Source of the DNA: Thermotoga sp. SG1
GTDB taxonomy: Bacteria > Thermotogota > Thermotogae > Thermotogales > Thermotogaceae
Assembly (NCBI RefSeq): GCF_002865985.1
Contig: NZ_LNDD01000004.1
Coordinates: forward strand, 358,199-422,198
Direction of reading: 5' to 3'
DNA: 64,000 nt
Shown: positions 57,251 to 64,000 of the stretch, in pieces
How the letters are laid out: the number at the start of each line of letters is the position of its first letter
Position numbering within the stretch: the first letter of the stretch is position 1
Notes under the pieces: generated by a model
The model's database searches: none
Told to the model about the DNA's origin: nothing
The model's input: the letters and a program-made list of their open reading frames with translations, nothing else
Translations under genes and position numbers: made by a program

Positions 57251-57329
57251 GCTTTTTCCCTCCTTTTCCGGTGAATATTCTGTTTACCTCCATGTGGATC
57301 GTTGTATAATATTCCCAACATCTTCCAAA

Positions 57330-57338
57330 ATTATAGCA
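57330..57338 (-). promoter_or_regulatory. extended -10 promoter of frr-uppS-cdsA-alaS
   Basis: Minus strand TGC-TATAAT, about 70 bases upstream of the frr transcript's start codon. A second TATTAT lies nearer frr. No good -35 element. Confidence 0.55.
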
Positions 57339-57402
57339 AATTCAGAGACACATCTTCGAGGGCTTTCGATAAATATGCTTCACTGATTTGTAAAAATACC
57401 GG

Positions 57403-57411
57403 TGGTATAAT
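57403..57411 (+). promoter_or_regulatory. extended -10 promoter of the aminotransferase-serA unit
   Basis: TGG-TATAAT, leader about 40 nt, with AAGGGGGAG in front of the start codon. Back to back with the frr promoter. Confidence 0.65.
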
Positions 57412-57458
57412 TAGTTAAAAAAATAACAAGCACCACCATCCTGGAAAGGGGGAGTTCC

Positions 57459-58613
57459 ATGGGAAAGTTTCTCAAAAAGCACTACATAATGGCACCCGGT
57501 CCAACACCAGTCCCAAACGATATTTTAACAGAAGGTGCGAAGGAAACAATACACCACAGAACACCACAGTTCGTCTCCATAATGGAAGAGACTCTTGAGG
57601 ATGCCAAGTATCTCTTTCAGACGAAGAACAATGTCTACGCTTTCGCCTCGACGGGAACAGGAGCCATGGAGGCCGCCGTTGCAAACCTCGTGAGTCCTGG
57701 GGACAAAGTGATCGTTGTCGTTGCTGGAAAGTTCGGAGAAAGGTGGAAGGAACTTTGTCAGTCCTACGGTGCAGACATCGTTGAAATCGCCCTCGAATGG
57801 GGAGACGCTGTCACTCCCGAACAGATAGAAGACGCCCTCAACAAAAATCCCGATGCGAAGGTTGTGTTCACCACCTACAGTGAAACATCCACGGGAACGG
57901 TCATAGACCTTGAGGGAATAGCGAAAGTAACGAGAGAAAAAGATGTGGTTCTCGTGACGGATGCCGTCAGTGCCCTCGGTGCGGAGCCACTGAAGATGGA
58001 CGAATGGGGAGTGGACGTGGTCGTCACGGGTTCACAGAAAGGCCTGATGCTTCCTCCTGGTCTTGCTCTCATCTCCCTCAACGACAAAGCGTGGGAACTT
58101 GTAGAAAAATCAAAATCCCCAAGGTACTATTTCGATCTGAGGGCCTACAGAAAGTCTTACCCGGACAACCCCTACACCCCAGCGGTCAACATGATATACA
58201 TGCTGAGAAAATCCCTCCAGATGATCAAAGAAGAAGGAATAGAAAACGTTTGGGAAAGGCACAGAGTGCTCGGTGAAGCAACAAGAGCGGCCGTGAAAGC
58301 GCTCGGCCTGGAACTACTTTCCAAAAGACCTGGAAACGTGGTGACGGCCGTTAAGGTACCCGCCGGTATCGATGGAAAGCAGATCCCAAAGATCATGAGG
58401 GACAAGTACGGTGTTACCATCGCCGGGGGTCAGTCAAAACTCAAGGGTAAGATCTTCAGAATAGCCCATCTGGGATACATGTCGCCGTTTGATACCATCA
58501 CAGCGATCTCTGCTCTTGAGCTCACTTTGAAGGAACTCGGATACGACTTCGAACTTGGAGCAGGTGTGCGGGCTGCCGAGACGATCTTTGCAAAAGAATT
58601 CATCGGGGAGTGA
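57459..58613 (+). CDS. class V aminotransferase (serine/phosphoserine pathway)
   Basis: 384 residues. Serine-pyruvate/alanine-glyoxylate aminotransferase family: [52 protein letters not shown] and the PLP Lys in [16 protein letters not shown]. Coupled to serA, the enzyme that supplies 3-phosphohydroxypyruvate, so it probably makes phosphoserine in place of a classical SerC. Homologues in methanogens do this with broad specificity; the assignment here rests on context. Confidence 0.88.
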   Translation: MGKFLKKHYIMAPGPTPVPNDILTEGAKETIHHRTPQFVSIMEETLEDAKYLFQTKNNVYAFASTGTGAMEAAVANLVSPGDKVIVVVAGKFGERWKELCQSYGADIVEIALEWGDAVTPEQIEDALNKNPDAKVVFTTYSETSTGTVIDLEGIAKVTREKDVVLVTDAVSALGAEPLKMDEWGVDVVVTGSQKGLMLPPGLALISLNDKAWELVEKSKSPRYYFDLRAYRKSYPDNPYTPAVNMIYMLRKSLQMIKEEGIENVWERHRVLGEATRAAVKALGLELLSKRPGNVVTAVKVPAGIDGKQIPKIMRDKYGVTIAGGQSKLKGKIFRIAHLGYMSPFDTITAISALELTLKELGYDFELGAGVRAAETIFAKEFIGE

Positions 58614-58618
58614 TGTGA

Positions 58619-59539
58619 ATGGCAAAGTACAGGGTGCATGTGAACGATCCTCTCGATGAAGAAGCCACAAAGCTTCTTATGGAAAAAGAAGAACTGGAAG
58701 TCACATCGGAACACTTGGAAAAGGAAGAACTTCTGAAAGTGATCCCCGGTGTGGACGTTCTCGTTGTAAGAAGCGCCACAAAGGTCACAGCAGACATCAT
58801 AGAAGCTGGAAAAAACCTGAAGATCATCGCAAGGGCTGGAATCGGACTCGATAACATAGACGTCCAGAAGGCAAAAGAGAAAGGAATAAAAATTCTCAAC
58901 ACCCCGGGAGCAAGTGCACCTTCTGTTGCAGAACTTGCCATTGGACTCATGCTCGCCTGTGCTCGTCATATAGCAAGAGCCACCATATCTTTGAAAGAAG
59001 GTAAATGGGAAAAGAAAATCTTGAAAGGAAAAGAACTCCTCGGAAAGACACTCGGACTCATCGGTTTTGGAAACATCGGTCAGGAAGTTGCAAGAAGAGC
59101 TCTGGGATTTGGTATGAGAGTCATAGCGTACGACCCCGCACAGCCTGAAACAGACCTTCCCGTCGAATATGTGGATCTGGACACACTTTTAAAGGAAAGC
59201 GACTTCATCTCTCTCCATGTTCCTCTCAACGAGACAACAAGGCACATGATAAACAAAGAGGCCATTTCCAAGATGAAGGATGGGGTGATCATAGTCAACA
59301 CCTCACGAGGTGGAACGATCGACGAGGAAGCACTCTACGAGGCACTCGTGAGCGGAAAGGTGTCCGCAGCAGGTCTTGATGTTTTCGAAGTAGAGCCTCC
59401 AAACGACGAACTCAGAAAGAAACTGCTCAGTCTGGACAACGTTGTGGCAACTCCACACATAGGAGCCTCCACAGAGGAAGCCCAGAAAAGAGTCGGAAAA
59501 GAACTTGTGGAGAAGATTTTCAGAGAGCTTGGGATCTGA
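58619..59539 (+). CDS. serA: D-3-phosphoglycerate dehydrogenase, short form
   Basis: 306 residues: the catalytic and NAD-binding domains only, without the ACT or ASB regulatory domain of long forms, so no serine feedback by that route. GFGNIGQEVARRALGFGM is the NAD fold, with NTSRGGTIDEEAL and catalytic His in TPHIGASTEEAQ. It follows the aminotransferase gene by 5 bases and ends in a strong terminator. Confidence 0.93.
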   Translation: MAKYRVHVNDPLDEEATKLLMEKEELEVTSEHLEKEELLKVIPGVDVLVVRSATKVTADIIEAGKNLKIIARAGIGLDNIDVQKAKEKGIKILNTPGASAPSVAELAIGLMLACARHIARATISLKEGKWEKKILKGKELLGKTLGLIGFGNIGQEVARRALGFGMRVIAYDPAQPETDLPVEYVDLDTLLKESDFISLHVPLNETTRHMINKEAISKMKDGVIIVNTSRGGTIDEEALYEALVSGKVSAAGLDVFEVEPPNDELRKKLLSLDNVVATPHIGASTEEAQKRVGKELVEKIFRELGI

Positions 59540-59669
59540 AGCCGGGAGCTGTCTCCCGGCTCTTTTTCTTTTTTCTTTTGAAGATCACCTTCATACTCAA
59601 AGATGTAAGTTCGTAGAGAAAGAGAACAACACAGAAAATCAAGATGAAAAAATCCCTGATCCTTTCCAT
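59520..59669 (-). CDS. possible 49-residue membrane protein
   Basis: An ATG with a strong ribosome binding site (GGAGGGAGTGAT) opens a frame whose first 27 residues make one membrane helix (DFFILIFCVVLFLYELTSLSM), then a basic tail KVIFKRKKKKS. The end is antisense to the serA terminator and overlaps the serA 3' end by 20 bases, which makes the last 16 residues look accidental. Unrecognised; could be real or chance. Confidence 0.4.
   Translation of the reverse strand: MERIRDFFILIFCVVLFLYELTSLSMKVIFKRKKKKSRETAPGFRSQAL
59541..59572 (+). terminator. terminator after serA
   Basis: GCCGGGAG (59541-59548) and CTCCCGGC (59553-59560) with loop CTGT, then a T-rich tract. Confidence 0.92.
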
Positions 59670-59718
59670 ATCACTCCCTCCGTTTCTATAGATCAATCTT
59701 TTCCGTGTCAGGTTCAAC

Positions 59719-59747
59719 TTGACAGACCCAAAAATGTATTTTACAAT
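59719..59747 (+). promoter_or_regulatory. promoter of the ABC-2 exporter operon
   Basis: TTGACA (59719-59724), 17-base spacer, TACAAT (59742-59747). The predicted start point is near 59754, so the palindrome at 59766 lies in the early transcribed region. Confidence 0.75.
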
Positions 59748-59765
59748 CAAATCCGGATTTCAAAA

Positions 59766-59785
59766 AATATATCTGTCGATATATT
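59766..59785. promoter_or_regulatory. palindromic operator before the ABC exporter
   Basis: Perfect 8-bp arms AATATATC and GATATATT around TGTC, about 12 bases downstream of the predicted transcription start. A further half-site-like GATAGATA follows at 59786. The layout suits a dimeric repressor (TetR or PadR type) blocking the start; no regulator gene is in the window. Confidence 0.6.
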
Positions 59786-59839
59786 GATAGATATTATTTG
59801 ATCACTTTATCAAAGACTGCAAGCTCTGGAGGTGAAAAG

Positions 59840-60817
59840 ATGGAAGATGTGATTGTAGTGGAAAACCTCGTTAAAAAGTTCGGAGATTTTGAAGCGGTGA
59901 AGGGAATTTCTTTTTCCGTCAAAAAAGGAGAGATCTTCGCGTTCCTTGGACCAAACGGTGCAGGAAAAACCACCACCATACACACGCTTACCACCCTTCT
60001 GAAACCAACAAACGGAAAGGTATGGGTTGCTGGCCACGATGTTCTGAAAGAACCCAGGGAGGTCCGTAAAAAGATAGGCATCGTCTTTCAGGATCAATCA
60101 CTCGACAGAGAGCTCACCGCTTACGAGAACATGTACATCCACGGAAGAATATACGGATACGGTGGTGAAAAACTGAAAAAGAGAATCCTTGAACTTCTCG
60201 AATTTGTAGAACTCCTGGAGTTCAAAGACAAACCCGTGAAGACCTTCAGCGGAGGAATGGCAAGAAGACTCGAGATCGCAAGATCACTCATTCACGAGCC
60301 AGAGATCCTTTTTCTCGACGAGCCCACCATCGGCCTTGATCCGCACACGAGAGCCCACATATGGGAGTACATATCGAAGATGAAAAAAGAACACAACATG
60401 ACGCTATTCCTCACCACACACTACATGGACGAGGCTGAACAACTCGCTGACAGGGTGGCTATAATAGACCACGGAAAGATCATTGCCCTCGGAAGTCCGG
60501 ATGAGCTGAAACAGATGGTTGGAAAAGAGATCATCTACGTGAAATTTTCTGATCCTGCGGACTGTCTCGATGGAGATTTCATAAAAGCGTGTAAGAAACT
60601 CCCTGACGGAAGATTGGAGCTGAACGTTGAAAACTCAAGCAGAGCCATTCCGAAGATCTTTGAACTTGCCCAGAAAAAAGGACTGAAAATAGAAGAGATC
60701 ACTTACCACAAACCCACCCTGAACGATGTCTTTCTGCATTTGACAGGAAGAGAACTCAGAGAGGAAGGACCGGAAAACTTCTTCAAAACCGTCGCAAGGA
60801 TGAGAATGAGGAGGTGA
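59840..60817 (+). CDS. ABC-2 exporter ATP-binding protein (DrrA type)
   Basis: 326 residues from ATG 59840 (GGAGGTG 5 bases upstream). Walker A GPNGAGKTT near residue 37, signature FSGGMARRLEIARSL, Walker B ILFLDEPTIGLD, H-loop LTTHYMDEAEQLADR. C-terminal extension like DUF4162 of DrrA proteins, which often pump drugs or lipids. First gene of the operon with the permease. Confidence 0.92.
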   Translation: MEDVIVVENLVKKFGDFEAVKGISFSVKKGEIFAFLGPNGAGKTTTIHTLTTLLKPTNGKVWVAGHDVLKEPREVRKKIGIVFQDQSLDRELTAYENMYIHGRIYGYGGEKLKKRILELLEFVELLEFKDKPVKTFSGGMARRLEIARSLIHEPEILFLDEPTIGLDPHTRAHIWEYISKMKKEHNMTLFLTTHYMDEAEQLADRVAIIDHGKIIALGSPDELKQMVGKEIIYVKFSDPADCLDGDFIKACKKLPDGRLELNVENSSRAIPKIFELAQKKGLKIEEITYHKPTLNDVFLHLTGRELREEGPENFFKTVARMRMRR

Positions 60818-60821
60818 AATC

Positions 60822-61592
60822 ATGGCTGCCTTCGTGACCATGGTGTACAGACAACTGGTCAGGTTCGTGAGATCTCGATCCCGTGTGGTAGGTATGATCA
60901 TAAACCCTCTGATATGGCTTGTCTTCTTCGGACTTGGATGGAGCAAGGTTTTTGACAATCCCTGGGCAAAGATGATGTTCGGCGGAGTGGATTATCTCAC
61001 TTACCTTGCACCCGGCATATTTGCCATGACCATATTCAACATGAGCTTCATCAGCGGTGTGAGTCTGATATGGGACAAACAGTTTGGCTTTTTCAAGGAA
61101 GTTCTGGTGGCACCCTCTTCGAGAAGACTCAGCATAATGGGAAGAATCATCGGTGATGGCCTTGTTACAGTGCTTCAGGGATTTATAATTCTGTTTTTCA
61201 CGTACTTTCTGGCAGAGAATCTGAAAGTCTCCGGTCTGATACCAGCTCTCATCGTAGGTTTTCTCATGTCCGTTACGATCGCCGGTTTTGGCATAGCACT
61301 CGCCCTGAAAATGGAAAGCACAGAGGGTTTTCAGATGATAATGATGACACTGATGATGCCTTTGATATTTTTGAGTGGAGCCATGTATCCGATAGACTCC
61401 ATGCCGAACTGGATGAAAGCGATCGCCTACATCAATCCACTAACATACGCAGTCGATGCCTCAAGAGGTTACTTGGTTGGATCCCACGTGATGAAGTTTT
61501 CCTTTGGAATGGACTGGGGTATTTTGAGTATACTGATGGTCGTGGGACTTCTTCTTGCAACAGAGAGTTTCGAAAGGGCAAGGATAAATTGA
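60822..61592 (+). CDS. ABC-2 type exporter permease
   Basis: 256 residues, six hydrophobic segments. N-terminal RQLVRFVRSRSRVVGMIINPL and the C-terminal PLIFLSGAMYPIDSMPNWMKAI match the ABC-2 membrane family (DrrB-like). 4 bases after the ATPase gene. Substrate unknown. Confidence 0.92.
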   Translation: MAAFVTMVYRQLVRFVRSRSRVVGMIINPLIWLVFFGLGWSKVFDNPWAKMMFGGVDYLTYLAPGIFAMTIFNMSFISGVSLIWDKQFGFFKEVLVAPSSRRLSIMGRIIGDGLVTVLQGFIILFFTYFLAENLKVSGLIPALIVGFLMSVTIAGFGIALALKMESTEGFQMIMMTLMMPLIFLSGAMYPIDSMPNWMKAIAYINPLTYAVDASRGYLVGSHVMKFSFGMDWGILSILMVVGLLLATESFERARIN

Positions 61593-61610
61593 AAGTTATA
61601 AAAGCACCAA

Positions 61611-61637
61611 AGGCAGGGATCTTCCCTGCCTTTTTGT
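61611..61637 (+). terminator. terminator of the ABC exporter operon
   Basis: AGGCAGGGA (61611-61619) and TCCCTGCCT (61623-61631) with a TCT loop, then TTTTGTTTT. It ends about 10 bases before the first CRISPR repeat, so the operon is not read into the array. Confidence 0.9.
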
Positions 61638-61647
61638 TTTTTACGAA

Positions 61648-63741
61648 GTTTCCATACCTCTAAGGAAGTATTGAAACATAAACAGAGTTACAACCTTCAT
61701 CAGACTTATGAGGTTTCCATACCTCTAAGGAAGTATTGAAACTGGTCATGCAGAATGGAACAGAACCACATCTTGCTTTGTTTCCATACCTCTAAGGAAG
61801 TATTGAAACTTCCTGGACCTAAAGAATAGTTATCATCTGTTTGTGGTTTCCATACCTCTAAGGAAGTATTGAAACCAGCAGCATTCTATCACACGCGACT
61901 GCGAAGCAGGTTTCCATACCTCTAAGGAAGTATTGAAACACAAAGAGGAGCGGTTTGGCCTTATCCTCGGATGGTGTTTCCATACCTCTAAGGAAGTATT
62001 GAAACTAGGTCTTCTTGTCTATCTTCCCGAGCCCAAGCCGGGTTTCCATACCTCTAAGGAAGTATTGAAACCAAAATACACCGCAGCTATGGTTGCACAC
62101 AAAACCTTGTTTCCATACCTCTAAGGAAGTATTGAAACCCATCATCCCCTCAAAAAGAGAGAGAGAGGAATGTGTTTCCATACCTCTAAGGAAGTATTGA
62201 AACTCGTACACCTAGATAATGGAACCGTCAGAGTAGTGTTCGAAAGTTTCCATACCTCTAAGGAAGTATTGAAACCGGTATCGATTCGGATGCCGTCACA
62301 GGACTCTACGTGTTTCCATACCTCTAAGGAAGTATTGAAACGAAATGATAGTACCCTACCCATCGGAAGTATCTATTTGTTTCCATACCTCTAAGGAAGT
62401 ATTGAAACTAAAAGAAGTGACAACGTTGAGAGGAGGTGTGATGAGTTTCCATACCTCTAAGGAAGTATTGAAACTAGCTCCCGGCTTTTTATTTTTGCAC
62501 GTTCAGTTTGGTTTCCATACCTCTAAGGAAGTATTGAAACAAAGGATTGTACAGGAGGAGCTGAGAAGATGTGCTCGGTTTCCATACCTCTAAGGAAGTA
62601 TTGAAACATAAAAAAATTTTTAGAAGAAATGAGGAGGATGAGAGTTTCCATACCTCTAAGGAAGTATTGAAACAAACAGCGCGAAAGAATTGATGAAATT
62701 CAAACAGATAGTTTCCATACCTCTAAGGAAGTATTGAAACGAGGTAGAAGATATTTTCGAAAACTTCAACTGGCAGTTTCCATACCTCTAAGGAAGTATT
62801 GAAACTTATCACCTGGAACGACGATGGGCTGGTATTTGGGATGTTTCCATACCTCTAAGGAAGTATTGAAACTTAGACGAGCTAACAACGAACAAGGGAA
62901 CGGAAACGGGTTTCCATACCTCTAAGGAAGTATTGAAACCTTGTACAGATGATCATCTGGGGAGGTGTGAATATTAGTTTCCATACCTCTAAGGAAGTAT
63001 TGAAACCCACCTCGTCCGGGCGGGGGAACATGTACTCCCGCCCGGCTAGTTTCCATACCTCTAAGGAAGTATTGAAACACGCTTGCTCTTACAGCGCCTG
63101 TCGGCACAGACACAGTTTCCATACCTCTAAGGAAGTATTGAAACCTGGTAGAGCTGCTTAAAGCCGTCTCTTCGTCTTTGTTTCCATACCTCTAAGGAAG
63201 TATTGAAACAAGCCTTTCTTTACAAGCTCATCCCCTTCAGTATACGTTTCCATACCTCTAAGGAAGTATTGAAACTCAAGAACATCAGCAATACGAGATA
63301 TGTCGTCGAAGTTGTTTCCATACCTCTAAGGAAGTATTGAAACGGAGGCATCATAGTCGTTGTGCTTTTCTTTTCGTGGTGTTTCCATACCTCTAAGGAA
63401 GTATTGAAACGCGCCGTCACCTGCACGTCAGCGTCTGTCGGATTTAGTTTCCATACCTCTAAGGAAGTATTGAAACGCGATATCTTTTATTGTGTCTATA
63501 TAGGCATCATAGTGTTTCCATACCTCTAAGGAAGTATTGAAACCTCAGAAAATCACTCCAGAACAGGCAAAGGAGGTGTTGTTTCCATACCTCTAAGGAA
63601 GTATTGAAACCTTCCTTAGAGGTATGGAAACCGGCAAATAAATGTGTTTCCATACCTCTAAGGAAGTATTGAAACGCGTCCGGCTACACTTCTCCGCGAG
63701 AGAGAATTTATGTTTCCATACCTCTAAGGAAGTATTGAAAC
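61648..63741 (-). CRISPR. CRISPR array, 32 repeats and 31 spacers
   Basis: The 30-nt repeat begins GTTTCCATACCTCTAAGG on the plus strand; all 32 copies I read are identical, so neither end shows decay. Repeats start at 61648, 61713, 61780 and so on to 63712. Spacers are 34-38 nt, except two of 42 nt (62204 and 63007). The strand is called minus because a promoter in the AT-rich flank at 63760-63788 reads into the last repeat, while the left flank is filled by a terminator. On the minus strand the repeat starts GTTTCAATACTTCC, the form usually quoted for Thermotoga. Under this reading the spacers near 63700 are the newest. No cas genes are in the window, so the subtype is not determined. Confidence 0.97.
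63581..63631. repeat. 21-bp inverted repeat made by a repeat and its adjacent spacer
   Basis: The first 21 bases of the repeat at 63581 are followed, after nine bases, by their exact reverse complement in the spacer 63611-63645 (CTTCCTTAGAGGTATGG and on to 63631). The remaining 14 spacer bases (63632-63645) are not from the repeat. The transcript could form a 21-bp hairpin. Confidence 0.95.
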
Positions 63742-64000
63742 CCGTTGGATTTCAAAGAAATTATACCACAGAACATATCAGAAAGCAAGAGTATATAAGA
63801 AGATAGAGAGGGTGTTTCATCATAAGTGATTCTAACACACAGAAAGGGTCAGTCAAGTACTGTTTGGAAAAATGGAATAATTGCATAGTCAATGAAAAGC
63901 CTAAACCATAGCAAAAACAAAAGATAAATTACCCTAACCTAGGTCAGGCCATTTTGGGGTGTTTCAGGGGAAAATCAACTAGTTCTTGTTTTCACAAATT
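63742..64000 (-). promoter_or_regulatory. CRISPR leader with promoter
   Basis: About 259 AT-rich bases without an open frame flank the last repeat. On the minus strand TTGCTT (63783-63788), a 17-base spacer ending in TGG, and TATAAT (63760-63765) form a strong promoter whose start point would be about 12 bases before the first repeat transcribed. The rest of the stretch to the window end shows nothing else I can name. Confidence 0.7.

Noticed and set aside
61593..61647. CRISPR leader at the left end of the array
   Set aside because: Only 55 bases, filled by the exporter terminator, and no promoter toward the array.
61933..63426. Short open frames repeating a 'FHTSKEVLK' or 'NTSLEVWK' unit, like a repeat protein
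   Set aside because: These are translations of the CRISPR repeats and spacers, not genes.

Overview
The window looks like chromosomal DNA from a hyperthermophilic bacterium of the genus Thermotoga. Three things point there. The gene order rpsO-pnp-M16 peptidase-guaB through thkA/trrA, ileS, suf, pot, serS, clpC, ispD, hslO, alaS and frr matches what I recall of the T. maritima TM1344-TM1404 stretch. The proteins are rich in Lys and Glu. The CRISPR repeat is the 30-nt type I associate with Thermotoga. The protein sequences do not look identical to my memory of T. maritima MSB8 (HslO, for example), so a close relative is likely. I could not check this by search.

Layout. 1-4139 is the least tidy part: the 3' part of an aldo/keto reductase gene, a decayed ABC exporter gene with a stop, a frameshift and a damaged Walker A, a gene-poor stretch with a possible transporter remnant, and a secreted DUF4163/DUF3298 protein. 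4352-4700 is a divergent pair of tRNA genes (initiator Met and Gly-CCC) with clear promoters and terminators. 4700-9912 is rpsO, pnp, an M16 peptidase and guaB. 9903-18285 (minus strand) is a TPR protein, an AI-2E permease, a lipase, gltX, a signalling-like module (PHP, DRTGG, CBS+HATPase, DRTGG, RseC) and rtcB. 18348-27416 (plus) is a Mut7-C protein, thkA/trrA, ileS, pilT, prfA and flgB-flgC-fliE. Next come a cyclophilin-like protein and tRNA-Leu (minus), the sufCBDSU iron-sulfur operon, a phospholipase C-like secreted protein (minus), a histidine phosphatase, tRNA-Cys and the potDABC polyamine importer. 38397-46034 is a tight 11-gene housekeeping operon (serS to a methyltransferase). Two divergent tRNA genes (Val, Leu) follow, then an LPG-synthase-type membrane protein, clpC, a DUF1844 protein, ispD and hslO. 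51540-57250 (minus) is frr-uppS-cdsA-alaS followed by a protein that reads as a divergent beta sliding clamp. 57459-61592 holds a serine-pathway aminotransferase, serA and an ABC-2 exporter with a palindromic operator. 61648-63741 is a CRISPR array of 32 repeats and 31 spacers. An AT-rich leader follows, carrying a promoter that reads back into the array on the minus strand.

How the parts work together. Most genes concern translation (five tRNAs besides fMet, S15, release and recycling factors, four aminoacyl-tRNA synthetases, RNA methyltransferases), RNA turnover and repair (PNPase, RtcB, Mut7-C), cofactor and lipid building (Suf, IspD/IspE, CoaE, UppS, CdsA) and protein quality control (ClpC, Hsp33). 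Genes overlap heavily, including four convergent pairs whose 3' ends overlap. Promoters often carry an extended -10 of the form TGn-TATAAT.

The items most worth a second look are: a CRISPR spacer that is largely an inverted copy of the array's own repeat; strand bias of Shine-Dalgarno motifs among spacers; the clamp-like protein next to alaS; the phospholipase C-like exoprotein; and the DRTGG/CBS/HATPase module. No cas genes lie in the window.
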